The notes beneath the pieces are model-generated. The model made no database searches, was not told where the DNA came from, and worked only from the letters and a program-made list of their open reading frames with translations. From Methylotenera sp. (GTDB taxonomy: Bacteria; Pseudomonadota; Gammaproteobacteria; Burkholderiales; Methylophilaceae): 39,180 bases of DNA. The stretch covers positions 1 to 39,180 of the forward strand of contig JAQTXW010000019.1 of NCBI GenBank assembly GCA_028688575.1. The letters are read 5' to 3'. Numbering within the stretch: position 1 is the stretch's first letter; each line of letters starts with the position of its first letter. The position numbers were made by a program, and so were the translations under genes. This document shows positions 1 to 7,316 of the stretch, one piece after another.

Positions 1-348
1 GACTATGTGCACGCTAAAGACAAGCGTAACAATGACTATCTACCACGCATTTCACCGTTAAGACTGGGCGCAGGCTTGCAATATCGCCTCAATGGTTTCA
101 GTGCACGTCTAGACGTATTGCGCGCATTTAAGCAAAACAATACGGCTGAAAATGAGCTGGACACCGACGGCTACACCAATGTGACTGCAATGCTGGCATA
201 CAAGCTACCTACAAAACTGAATGTAGAACTGTTTGCAAAAGCCAACAATCTGCTGGATGATGAGATACGCGAGCATGCCTCCTTCTTAAAAGACATTTCA
301 CCTGCGGGTGAGCGCGCACTGCTGATTGGCGCACGCGCTGATTTTTAA
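1..348 (+). CDS. TonB-dependent outer-membrane receptor, C-terminal fragment
   Basis: This is the last 115 codons of a gene that begins before the window; the frame is open from base 1. The protein alternates short beta-strand stretches (for example LRLGAGLQYRL and VTAMLAYKL), has the typical NNLLDD turn, and ends in Phe (GARADF), as outer-membrane beta-barrel receptors do. The closing stretch with SFLKDISPAGER resembles the end of ZnuD-type (zinc/heme) TonB receptors, but the substrate cannot be decided from this fragment. By family knowledge these proteins import metal chelates or vitamins across the outer membrane using TonB energy. A terminator hairpin follows directly. Confidence 0.8.
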   Translation, partial: DYVHAKDKRNNDYLPRISPLRLGAGLQYRLNGFSARLDVLRAFKQNNTAENELDTDGYTNVTAMLAYKLPTKLNVELFAKANNLLDDEIREHASFLKDISPAGERALLIGARADF

Positions 349-361
349 GCGATAGTACTTT

Positions 362-392
362 ACAGGGGCGTCAAAATGACACCCCTGTTTTT
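362..392 (+). terminator. Rho-independent terminator after the TonB receptor
   Basis: A 12-bp stem with one C-A mismatch (ACAGGGGCGTCA at 362-373 and TGACACCCCTGT at 377-388), an AAA loop and a run of five T at 388-392. It lies between the receptor gene and the convergent dgkA gene. Confidence 0.8.
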
Positions 393-396
393 ACTT

Positions 397-816
397 TCAA
401 CCAAGTAACACCAGCCCCCAAACCACAGCCACTATCACCAAGGCAATAAATACTGCAGCACTACCAATATCTTTAGCTTGCTTTGCAAGTGCATGATGCT
501 CAGTAGATGTATGATCCACCGCCGCCTCAATCGCAGAGTTAAGTAACTCAACAATTAATACCAACAGCACACTGGCAATCAACAAGGCTTGCTCGACTGG
601 GGTGTGATCCAGATATATTGCCAGTGGGATCAACACCATGGCCAAAAACACCTCTTGCCTAAAGGCATCTTCATGCACAAACGCCGCCTTAAAACCTTCT
701 AAAGAATAACCAAACGCATTAATCAACCTGCGCAGTCCTGTTTTACCTTTAAACGGGCTCACAGCCAGCCCCAAGTGTTTGGATGGTTTTTGATTGGTTT
801 CAGGACTTTGCATCAT
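397..816 (-). CDS. dgkA: Diacylglycerol kinase
   Basis: A 139-residue integral membrane kinase that phosphorylates diacylglycerol to phosphatidic acid, recycling lipid released by membrane-derived oligosaccharide or LPS modification. The family signature ELLNSAIEAAVD is at residues 90-101, with Glu90, Asn93 and Glu97 matching the active-site region of E. coli DgkA. Three hydrophobic segments (about 55-70, 76-92 and 118-137) match the usual three-helix fold. The N-terminus is about 15 residues longer than the E. coli protein. The start is one of two consecutive Met codons. The gene stands alone, convergent with the TonB receptor, and has a repeat-bearing region upstream. Confidence 0.93.
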   Translation of the reverse strand: MMQSPETNQKPSKHLGLAVSPFKGKTGLRRLINAFGYSLEGFKAAFVHEDAFRQEVFLAMVLIPLAIYLDHTPVEQALLIASVLLVLIVELLNSAIEAAVDHTSTEHHALAKQAKDIGSAAVFIALVIVAVVWGLVLLG

Positions 817-1127
817 CAGCTTTCAGGTTATATTAAATTGCAAATTGCACAGTGCAAATTTTACCCCAGATTTTATATTGAACCCAGATTTTCCATTCGG
901 CGATTTTACGGCTACTTGCATGCCAATTTGCCCATTTTGCGTCTTTTTTTGTGCATATTTTATGAGGCAGCGCTCACCAATGATGACCCTATTACTTATG
1001 ACCACCCCCACGCCATCATGCACCTGCATTCACTCAAGATTTAAATGCTCCGATATAAAATCCAGAGTGAACATGCGTTATCATAACGTTTTAGCAATTA
1101 CATTACAGTTTTTATCAAAGGACGATC
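817..1127. other. Intergenic region between divergent dgkA and yggX
   Basis: About 310 bases with no credible gene; the short open frames lack family resemblance and overlap a dispersed repeat. It holds a small inverted repeat (TTGCAC/GTGCAA at 845-857), a partial CCCCAGATTTT at 864-874, and one copy of the ~68-nt repeat at 883-951. Promoters for both flanking genes must lie here, but I could not assign clear -35/-10 boxes. Confidence 0.6.
883..951 (+). repeat. Dispersed ~68-nt intergenic repeat, copy 1
   Basis: Starts with CCCAGATTTTCCAT (883-896), continues with GGCGATTTT, CTACTTGCATG and CCCATTTTGCGTC, and ends in a T-run. Copies 2 and 3 are at 18506 and 23184, all in the same orientation in this window. 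This copy lacks the right-hand inverted terminus seen in copy 3. Confidence 0.75.
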
Positions 1128-1400
1128 ATGGCACGCACAGTGAACTGCATAAAATTAGGCAAAGAAGCCGAGGGCATGGACTTTCCTCCCTACCCTGGCG
1201 AACTCGGTAAGCGTATTTATGCCAATGTTTCTAAAGAGGCGTGGGCAGCTTGGCTAAAACAACAAACTATGCTGGTGAATGAAAATAGATTAAGCTTAGC
1301 CGACCCCTCTGCACGCAAATATCTGGCAGAGCAAACTGAAAAATATTTTTTTGGTAGTGGTGCCGACACCGCCAGTGGCTATGTGCCACCCGCACCATAA
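1128..1400 (+). CDS. yggX: Probable Fe(2+)-trafficking protein, YggX family
   Basis: A 90-residue cytoplasmic protein of the usual YggX length. The N-terminus [20 protein letters not shown] contains the conserved Cys7 followed by the [15 protein letters not shown] block. The C-terminal half has the family's [10 protein letters not shown] segment and ends in a short proline-containing tail. Family knowledge links YggX to protection of Fe-S clusters from oxidation and to labile iron handling. It is often near mutY, which is not seen here. An AAGGAC Shine-Dalgarno sits about 6 bases before the ATG. It is monocistronic and followed by a strong bidirectional terminator. Confidence 0.95.
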   Translation: MARTVNCIKLGKEAEGMDFPPYPGELGKRIYANVSKEAWAAWLKQQTMLVNENRLSLADPSARKYLAEQTEKYFFGSGADTASGYVPPAP

Positions 1401-1407
1401 CCTGCAA

Positions 1408-1444
1408 GCATAAAAAAAGCGCCTTGATGGCGCTTTTTTTATGC
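1408..1444. terminator. Bidirectional terminator between yggX and phoU
   Basis: A near-perfect hairpin with arms AAAAAAAGCGCC (1412-1423) and GGCGCTTTTTTT (1429-1440), extended by GCAT/ATGC on both sides. The A-run on the left and T-run on the right let it act for yggX on the plus strand and for phoU on the minus strand, whose stop is about 90 bases away. Confidence 0.9.
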
Positions 1445-1529
1445 TTGTGTTAACAAACTGTGATTTTTTATATGCAACAATTCACACGCACAAGGCTATG
1501 TTTCGCTGATAAAAGTCAGGGTTAAACCA

Positions 1530-2237
1530 CTACGATTGCAGTGTTTCGCGCTCCATCTCCTGCACTGAAATATGGCGCACATCTTTGCCTTTGACCATAT
1601 AAACCACATATTCAGCGATATTCTTAGCGTGGTCGCCAATCCGCTCAATCGCTTTGGCAACAAACAATACCTCTAGCGACATTGAAATCGTACGCGGATC
1701 TTCAAGCATAAACGTAATCAATTGACGCATCGCCGCACGAAAATGCTCGTCCACCTGCTCGTCCTGCCTCGCCACTTCTACGGTTTTACTCACGTCGAGG
1801 CGCGCAAAAGCATCTAATGAGGTACGCAGCATTTCACGCACAAGTGCAACCATGGCTTTAATCTCATTAAAGCGTGGTTTGTACATGCGATCTTCATCAA
1901 AGATTTTTTGTGCAGTACGCGCTATCTTGGTCGCTTCATCACCAATGCGCTCTAAGTCAGTGATGGTTTTAACCATCATCATCACCATACGCAAATCACT
2001 GGCCGCAGGCTGCCGACGCGCGATAATATGACTGCAGTCTTCATCAATCTCAACTTCCAGCGCATTGACACGTGCATCATTAACCATCACCTCTTTAGCG
2101 AGGTTGGTGTCTAATTTAACCAATGCTTCAAGCGCCTGAATGATTTGCTGCTCTACCAAACCGCCCATTTCAAGCACTTTGCCGCGCAAAGACTCTAACT
2201 CTGCATCATACTGTTTAAAGGTGTGTTCCGAATGCAT
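1530..2237 (-). CDS. phoU: Phosphate transport system regulatory protein PhoU
   Basis: About 235 residues, the normal PhoU length, all-helical with two PhoU repeats. Each repeat carries the metal-binding signature: ITDLERIGDEATKIA in the first and AKAIERIGDHAKNIAEY in the second. PhoU represses the Pho regulon by linking the PstSCAB transporter with the PhoR kinase. I chose the ATG at 2237 (MHSEHTFKQ): GGAAAAAAAC precedes it, and the only upstream start is a TTG at 2249. The pst and phoBR genes are absent from the window, so PhoU is encoded away from the rest of the system unless they lie beyond the edges. rpiA lies 81 bases upstream on the same strand. Confidence 0.95.
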   Translation of the reverse strand: MHSEHTFKQYDAELESLRGKVLEMGGLVEQQIIQALEALVKLDTNLAKEVMVNDARVNALEVEIDEDCSHIIARRQPAASDLRMVMMMVKTITDLERIGDEATKIARTAQKIFDEDRMYKPRFNEIKAMVALVREMLRTSLDAFARLDVSKTVEVARQDEQVDEHFRAAMRQLITFMLEDPRTISMSLEVLFVAKAIERIGDHAKNIAEYVVYMVKGKDVRHISVQEMERETLQS

Positions 2238-2318
2238 GTTTTTTTCCAATCGTTACTATTACATTAATCATAGCGCTCAAATATGACAGTTTAATGACAA
2301 GTCACACCCATAATCACA

Positions 2319-2978
2319 TTACTTCTGATAAGTCTTCACACCCTCAGCGGTTGCCAGCAACAGTACATTGGCGGGGCGTGCCGCAAAAAGACCATTAGTC
2401 ACAACGCCTACGATTTGGTTAATAGCGGCCTCTAATGCCACAGGATCAGCAATTGCCAAACCGTGCACATCCAGAATCACATTACCGTTATCGGTTGTAA
2501 AATCACGCAACTGTGGTTGACCACCCAATTTAACCAACTCACGTGCCACATAGCTTTTGGCCATAGGCAGCACCTCAACAGGCAGTGGAAACTTACCCAG
2601 CACTGGCACATATTTACTTGCATCACAAATACAAATGAATTTCTTAGCTACTGCTGCCACGATCTTTTCACGCGTTAGCGCGCCGCCGCCGCCTTTTAGC
2701 ATGTGCATATGTTCAGTAATCTCGTCGGCACCGTCGACATAAATATCAAGGCTATCAACCGAATTAAGATCAAACACTTCAATCCCATGCCCGCGTAAAC
2801 GCTGCGCTGTGGCTTCTGAGCTGGCGACTGCACCCTCAATTTTATGCTTAACCTTGGCCAATTCCTCAATAAAAAAATTAGCGGTTGAACCCGTACCCAC
2901 GCCAATAATCCCGCCCTTCACATATTCCACTGCGGCCTTGGCAACTTGCTGCTTCAATTCATCTTGTGTAAACGCCAT
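2319..2978 (-). CDS. rpiA: Ribose-5-phosphate isomerase A
   Basis: A 219-residue enzyme that interconverts ribose 5-phosphate and ribulose 5-phosphate in the pentose phosphate and ribulose monophosphate cycles. Landmarks: GTGST at 28-32 (phosphate loop), DGADE at 82-86, and [11 protein letters not shown] at 95-105. Asp82, Asp85, Lys95 and Glu104 correspond, shifted by one, to the E. coli active-site residues Asp81, Asp84, Lys94 and Glu103. Length is standard. It is transcribed toward phoU and diverges from ilvA, with about 80 bases between their starts. The enzyme is cytosolic. Confidence 0.96.
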   Translation of the reverse strand: MAFTQDELKQQVAKAAVEYVKGGIIGVGTGSTANFFIEELAKVKHKIEGAVASSEATAQRLRGHGIEVFDLNSVDSLDIYVDGADEITEHMHMLKGGGGALTREKIVAAVAKKFICICDASKYVPVLGKFPLPVEVLPMAKSYVARELVKLGGQPQLRDFTTDNGNVILDVHGLAIADPVALEAAINQIVGVVTNGLFAARPANVLLLATAEGVKTYQK

Positions 2979-3058
2979 TTACTTAATTCCTTATAAATTC
3001 TTTATAATGTCAATCAAACCATAACTATACACCGCTACTGGCGAATACAAAATAACGC

Positions 3059-4570
3059 ATGTCTATCAACTACCTAGAAAAAATACAAAACTCACACGTA
3101 TATGACGTGGCGCATAACACGCCGCTGGACTTTCAGCCCAATTTATCTGCGCGTATTCATAACCGTGTTTTATTAAAGCGCGAGGACATGCAGCCTGTTT
3201 TTTCATTCAAACTGCGTGGTGCCTATAACAAAATGGCAAATCTGCCCAAAGATGTGCTTGCGCGCGGTGTAATTGCGGCCAGTGCTGGCAACCATGCCCA
3301 AGGGGTTGCACTTTCTGCGCAAAAATTAGGCTGTCGCGCAGTGATTGTGATGCCGACCACAACGCCACTCATTAAAATTAATGCAGTTAAAAGCCGTGGT
3401 GCAGAAGTCGTTTTGTTTGGCGATAGTTACTCAGATGCTTATGTACATGCACTTGAGCTCGAAAAAACACAAAAACTCACTTTTGTGCACCCATATGACG
3501 ACCCTGATGTCATCGCAGGCCAGGGCACCATTGCGATGGAAATACTCAACGCACACCCTGAACCTATAGAAGCTATTTTTTGCTGTGTAGGCGGTGGTGG
3601 GCTGATTGCTGGCATTGCGGCCTATGTGAAAGCGGTCAGGCCAGAAATTAAAATCATCGGCGTAGAAGCGCGTGACGCCGAGGCGATGACTCAATCACTC
3701 AAACAAGGCCAGCGTGTGATGCTGGAGCAAGTTGGCCTGTTTGCAGACGGTGCTGCTGTTAAGCAAGTTGGCGAGCATACATTCGCCTTGTGTCAGCAAT
3801 ATGTCGATGAAATGATTGTGGTAGATAATGACGCCATTTGCGCCGCCATCAAAGATGTATTTGAAGACACACGCAGCATTCTGGAGCCCGCAGGGGCACT
3901 CGCCACCGCTGGGCTTAAAGCCTATGCCGCCCGAGAGAACTTACAAGACAAAACCTTAATTGGTATCGCATCAGGCGCAAACATGAACTTTGACCGCCTG
4001 CGTTTTATTGCAGAGCGGGCAGAATTAGGTGAAAAGCGCGAGGCAGTGTTAGCAGTCACTATCCCTGAAAAGCCAGGTGCTTTTAAAACCTTTTGCCGCC
4101 TGCTAGGCAACCGTAGCATCACCGAATTTAACTATCGGTATTCAGACCCTAAAGAAGCGCATATTTTTGTGGGGGTTGCAGTGACCAATCCTCAAGAGTC
4201 TGAAAATCTGGTCAAAGAACTGCAAACACAAGGCCTGCCCGCACTTGATTTGTCAGATAACGAAGTCGCCAAACTGCATTTACGGCACTTGGTAGGCGGC
4301 CATGCGCCACAAGCTGAAAATGAAGTTGTTTTCAGGTTTGAGTTTCCAGAAAAACCGGGCGCACTGATGAACTTTTTAGACAGCATGGGGCATGACTGGA
4401 ATATCAGCCTGTTTCATTACCGCAATCACGGTGCCGATTTTGGTCGTGTACTGGTTGGCATGCAGGTACCCCCGAATGAACTTATTGAGTTTTCTGATTT
4501 CTTAAACAATTTAGGTTACCCTTATTGGGATGAAACACAAAATCCAGCTTATAAACTGTTTTTAGGTTAA
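3059..4570 (+). CDS. ilvA: Biosynthetic threonine ammonia-lyase (threonine deaminase)
   Basis: A 503-residue PLP enzyme that converts threonine to 2-oxobutanoate plus ammonia, the first committed step of isoleucine synthesis. The N-terminal catalytic domain has the PLP lysine at Lys51 in FSFKLRGAYN, SAGNHAQG near residue 75, and the phosphate-binding GGGG at 178-181. Two ACT-like regulatory domains follow: one from about residue 328 (TIPEKPGAFKTF) and one from about 423 (EFPEKPGALMNF). This two-domain layout marks the isoleucine-inhibited biosynthetic form, as opposed to the catabolic TdcB form. No strong Shine-Dalgarno precedes the ATG. The gene is divergent from rpiA and followed by a large hairpin at 4581. 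Confidence 0.96.
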   Translation: MSINYLEKIQNSHVYDVAHNTPLDFQPNLSARIHNRVLLKREDMQPVFSFKLRGAYNKMANLPKDVLARGVIAASAGNHAQGVALSAQKLGCRAVIVMPTTTPLIKINAVKSRGAEVVLFGDSYSDAYVHALELEKTQKLTFVHPYDDPDVIAGQGTIAMEILNAHPEPIEAIFCCVGGGGLIAGIAAYVKAVRPEIKIIGVEARDAEAMTQSLKQGQRVMLEQVGLFADGAAVKQVGEHTFALCQQYVDEMIVVDNDAICAAIKDVFEDTRSILEPAGALATAGLKAYAARENLQDKTLIGIASGANMNFDRLRFIAERAELGEKREAVLAVTIPEKPGAFKTFCRLLGNRSITEFNYRYSDPKEAHIFVGVAVTNPQESENLVKELQTQGLPALDLSDNEVAKLHLRHLVGGHAPQAENEVVFRFEFPEKPGALMNFLDSMGHDWNISLFHYRNHGADFGRVLVGMQVPPNELIEFSDFLNNLGYPYWDETQNPAYKLFLG

Positions 4571-4580
4571 TGCAATGTTG

Positions 4581-4621
4581 CTGGTTGATATCAGCCAGAT
4601 TGGTTGGCTTATATCAACCAG
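4581..4621. repeat. Long perfect-type hairpin downstream of ilvA
   Basis: Outer arms CTGGTTGATAT (4581-4591) and ATATCAACCAG (4611-4621) pair over 11 bp, then one C-T mismatch, then AGCCA (4593-4597) with TGGCT (4605-4609), leaving a 7-base loop. It starts 10 bases after the ilvA stop but has no T-run, so it may protect the 3' end or be a repeat unit and not a classic terminator. Confidence 0.75.
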
Positions 4622-4775
4622 ACAGTCTTGGCGCAGCTGCTAATGCCTAGCATCAGCACAAATTACAATGTCATGCTAGCAAGCACAATTCTTGCATGCA
4701 CTATGTTTTTAAATACCTAAAAAACTATATAAATAGCACCATCCTTACATCAAAAAAACACTTTGGAGAGAATCA

Positions 4776-5900
4776 ATGAAGTTTACCCCCACCTTGAATA
4801 AAGTAAGAATTAGCTTGGTATTGCTGGCTATGCTGGCAACTGTGAGTAGCTGTGGTAAAAAATCCGAAGACAGCACAGCGGCTGCCGACGCTAGCGTAAG
4901 CGCAGGCGGCTTTGCTTATGTCACCAGTCAGGATGCGGGCGTCAGCGTCATTGACCTTGCCACCATGGAAGTTGTTAAACAGTTTGATGTAAAAGCTGAG
5001 GGTCCTCGTGGCCTCGGGGTAACAGATGACGGCAAAAAACTGATTGTTGCAACACGCGAGAATGAAAGCATCTCAGTGATAGACACCACAACAGGCGAAG
5101 TGCTGCAGCAGATTCATGTTGGCAAAAACCCGGAATTCGTCCGTATCAATGGCAATTTTGCTTATATTTCTTCTGAGCCCAGTTCAGTAGGCGGTCCACC
5201 ACCCAAACCAGGTACTGAGGAAGATGATGATGACGACGATGAAGAAAAGATTCCCGCTAAAATTGCCGTTGTTGATTTAACCAAGGGCGAAAAAGTGCGT
5301 GAAATCACAGGCGGCCCAGAAACAGAAGGCATTGAATTTTCGGCTGATGGCAAAAATCTGGTCATTACCAACGAGGCTGACAACACTGTTACCGTGCATA
5401 ATATTGCTGATGGTAGCTTGTTAAAAACCATTCACACCCATGAGCATGGCGACCGCCCGCGTGGCATTAAAGTTTCACCAGATGGCAGCACCTACCTAGC
5501 TACACTTGAGTATGGCAATAAGTTCATGGTGCTGGATAAAGACTTTAACTTTGTGCGCAATGTGGACACAGGCCAAACACCTTATGGCATTACTTATGAC
5601 CACACAGGCAAACATATCTTTGTTGCTACCAATAAAGAAAAATCCTTACAGGTGTTTGACGCACAAACCTACGAAAAAATTAAAGACATCCCCACAGGCA
5701 ACCGCTGCTGGCATTTTAGCTTCACCCCCGACGACAAACAAATCTTGCTTGCCTGCGGTAAATCAGATGCAGTGTTTGTGATTGATGCAGAAAAATTGGA
5801 AGTCACAAAACAAATAGAGGTTAAAAATATGCCTTGGGGTGTTGTCACTTACCCCAAAGCCATGGGCAGTCTGGATACAAAAATCGCTACCCAAGAATAA
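4776..5900 (+). CDS. YVTN-family beta-propeller lipoprotein
   Basis: A 374-residue exported lipoprotein. The signal sequence runs to the lipobox VSSC with Cys26 as the lipidation site. The rest is repeated YVTN/NHL-like blades, for example VTDDGKKLIVATRENESISV, FSADGKNLVITNEADNTVTV and YDHTGKHIFVATNKEKSLQV, giving about seven blades. This resembles the beta-propeller proteins that accompany PQQ-dependent alcohol catabolism, but no PQQ or dehydrogenase genes are nearby, so that role is only suggestive. An acidic run (Glu148-Glu157 with six consecutive Asp) interrupts a blade after a proline-rich stretch. A GGAGAG Shine-Dalgarno lies 7 bases before the ATG, and a clear terminator follows. Confidence 0.8.
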   Translation: MKFTPTLNKVRISLVLLAMLATVSSCGKKSEDSTAAADASVSAGGFAYVTSQDAGVSVIDLATMEVVKQFDVKAEGPRGLGVTDDGKKLIVATRENESISVIDTTTGEVLQQIHVGKNPEFVRINGNFAYISSEPSSVGGPPPKPGTEEDDDDDDEEKIPAKIAVVDLTKGEKVREITGGPETEGIEFSADGKNLVITNEADNTVTVHNIADGSLLKTIHTHEHGDRPRGIKVSPDGSTYLATLEYGNKFMVLDKDFNFVRNVDTGQTPYGITYDHTGKHIFVATNKEKSLQVFDAQTYEKIKDIPTGNRCWHFSFTPDDKQILLACGKSDAVFVIDAEKLEVTKQIEVKNMPWGVVTYPKAMGSLDTKIATQE

Positions 5901-5927
5901 ACTTAATAATTGTTTGATACAAAATAG

Positions 5928-5952
5928 ACCCCGCAAATTTGCGGGGTTTTTT
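5928..5952 (+). terminator. Terminator after the beta-propeller gene
   Basis: Perfect palindrome ACCCCGCAAATTTGCGGGGT followed by a T-run ending at 5952. It overlaps the stop codon of the convergent EVE-domain gene (5951-5953). Confidence 0.9.
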
Positions 5953-6409
5953 ATTTTAATTTTTCTAAAATAATCGCCCAGTCACGCGGATCAACAGGGG
6001 TAATAGATAAACGGTTACCTCGCTGCAATATGCGTAAATTTTGCAGTTCTGGTGTTTCGCGCATTTCTTTTAAACTTATTAAACGGGTTTTTTTAACTAA
6101 TTTGACATCCACATTAAACCAGCGTGGCGTTTCAGGTGTGGCTTTAGGGTCAAAATATTTATGCCCTTTTATAAACTGCAGTCGATCAGGATAGGCCAAC
6201 GCACTTACCTCAGCAAGCCCAGCAATTCCAGGCGTTTCACAGTTGGAGTGGTAAAACAGCACACCATCTCCCACCTGCATCTGGTCACGCATAAAATTGC
6301 GCGCCTGATAATTACGTACACCATACCAATCTACGGTTTGATTCGGCATGGCTGCCAAATCATCAATAGAAACATCCGAAGGTTCTGATTTCATGAGCCA
6401 ATAGCGCAT
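5951..6409 (-). CDS. EVE domain-containing protein
   Basis: A 152-residue single-domain protein of the EVE family (PUA-like fold, related to human THYN1). It begins MRYWLMKSEPSDVSIDDL, followed by the family's WYGVRNYQARNFMRD and the GDGVLFYHSNCETPGIAGLAEV block. Family knowledge: EVE domains are thought to bind modified bases in nucleic acid; no bacterial substrate is firmly set. I chose the ATG at 6409 because AGGGA precedes it and homology begins there; the frame stays open to 6520 but that extension looks non-coding. In many proteobacteria EVE genes sit near the 6S RNA gene, as here. Confidence 0.9.
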   Translation of the reverse strand: MRYWLMKSEPSDVSIDDLAAMPNQTVDWYGVRNYQARNFMRDQMQVGDGVLFYHSNCETPGIAGLAEVSALAYPDRLQFIKGHKYFDPKATPETPRWFNVDVKLVKKTRLISLKEMRETPELQNLRILQRGNRLSITPVDPRDWAIILEKLK

Positions 6410-6480
6410 TTGAATTTTCCCTGTAAACATTAAGCGCTTATGATAACCTATACCCGAATAATAAATAACGAAGCTCACAC

Positions 6481-6852
6481 ATGAATAAATCTTTAGCCAG
6501 AAATGTACTTGGCACACCATTACAAACTTGTAGCTTAAACCCCTTGACAGGCTTTAACCGCAATGGCTGCTGTGAAACAAGCGCAGAAGATACAGCAAGC
6601 CACACCGTTTGCGCACAAATGACAGAAGAGTTTCTGGCTTTTTCACGCTCACGCGGCAATGATTTGAGCACACCTCGCCCTGAATACGGATTTGAAGGAC
6701 TGCAAGCGGGCGACCGCTGGTGCCTATGCGCAAGCCGCTGGTTAGAGGCTGCTGAAGCTGGCTTTGCACCACCTGTGATTTTAGAGGCCAGTCACGAAAA
6801 ATGTTTAAATCTCATCTCACTGGCGGATTTAAAGTATCACGCTTTAAGATAA
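6481..6852 (+). CDS. DUF2237 family protein
   Basis: A 123-residue soluble, cysteine-containing protein of the DUF2237 family, function unknown. Landmarks: NVLGTPLQTCSLNPLTGFNR near residue 8, then GCCETSAEDTASHTVCAQMT, EFLAFSRSRGNDLSTPRPEY, and the GDRWCLCASRW motif. Several Cys (about residues 17, 30, 31, 44, 76 and 78) could bind metal or form a redox centre, which is my inference. It diverges from the EVE gene, sharing a 71-base intergenic region. A short palindrome (AAGATCA-G-TGATCTT, 6865-6879) follows the stop. Confidence 0.85.
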   Translation: MNKSLARNVLGTPLQTCSLNPLTGFNRNGCCETSAEDTASHTVCAQMTEEFLAFSRSRGNDLSTPRPEYGFEGLQAGDRWCLCASRWLEAAEAGFAPPVILEASHEKCLNLISLADLKYHALR

Positions 6853-6956
6853 ATAAAAACCAGTAAGATCAGTGATCTTTAGCCAGCGTAGTCGTCAGTC
6901 AGCGTAGGTTCGATGGAATGGAATGAAGGTTGCTGCATTGCTGCCTCAGCCAATTG
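6853..6956. other. Region upstream of 6S RNA
   Basis: Holds the palindrome at 6865-6879, a direct repeat of CAGCGTAG (6884-6891 and 6900-6907), and a CCTCA/TGAGG hairpin (6944-6959). The 6S RNA promoter should be here. I see no clear consensus boxes. Confidence 0.4.
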
Positions 6957-7163
6957 AGGAGTTCTCTACGAATACAGCCTAGGCCAGCATCCTGAACCAA
7001 AAAGGCTCAAGTGGTAACAGCCTAGAGCGCATTAGGTACACCCGCCAAGAAGCTCTTAAAAGAGACCTCAATTTAGAGCGCGCACACAGCTACTCGAATG
7101 ACTAAAACCGATGCTATAGACTAGTTCAAGGAATTATTAGCCTAAACCAACCCGTAGAGAACA
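6957..7163 (+). ncRNA. ssrS: 6S RNA
   Basis: A closing stem is formed by GTTCTCTACG (6961-6970) and CGTAGAGAAC (7152-7161), enclosing about 180 bases, which matches 6S RNA size. Inside, in the right order, are sequences close to E. coli 6S RNA as I remember it: GGCCAGCATCCTGAACC (cf. GGCCAGTCCCCTGAGCC), AAGAAGCTCTTAAAA (cf. GAGAAGCCTTAAAA), and GTTCAAGGAATTATTAGCCT (cf. GTTCAAGGGTTACAGCCT). 6S RNA mimics an open promoter and sequesters sigma-70 RNA polymerase in stationary phase. Ends are approximate, set by alignment to the E. coli 5' end. The nearby EVE gene supports the call. Confidence 0.85.
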
Positions 7164-7316
7164 AACTTTAAAATCTTTGTGTCTTTATTCCGAACATTTA
7201 ACGCGTATTTTTAACATTAAAAGCCCACTAAAAGCACAATATAAATCCACAAAAACATTCTACCGCATTTACAATTAAACTTTGTGACTTGCCAGAAATT
7301 TTAGCTAAAATTAATC

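Noticed and set aside
775-1210. Overlapping open frames in the dgkA-yggX gap (775-1044, 794-1210 and 823-1029)
   Set aside because: They cover a dispersed repeat and overlap one another on both strands, with low-complexity translations that match no family I know.
6410-6520. N-terminal extension of the EVE protein to 6520
   Set aside because: Conserved sequence and a ribosome-binding site begin at the ATG at 6409, and the extension would overlap the start of the divergent DUF2237 gene.
6853-7316. tmRNA, RNase P RNA or SRP RNA in the gene-free stretch
   Set aside because: No TTCGAnTCC-CCA end, no ANDENYALAA-type tag frame, no RNase P CR motifs and no SRP GGAAG/AGCA tetraloop pattern; the 6S RNA blocks fit better.
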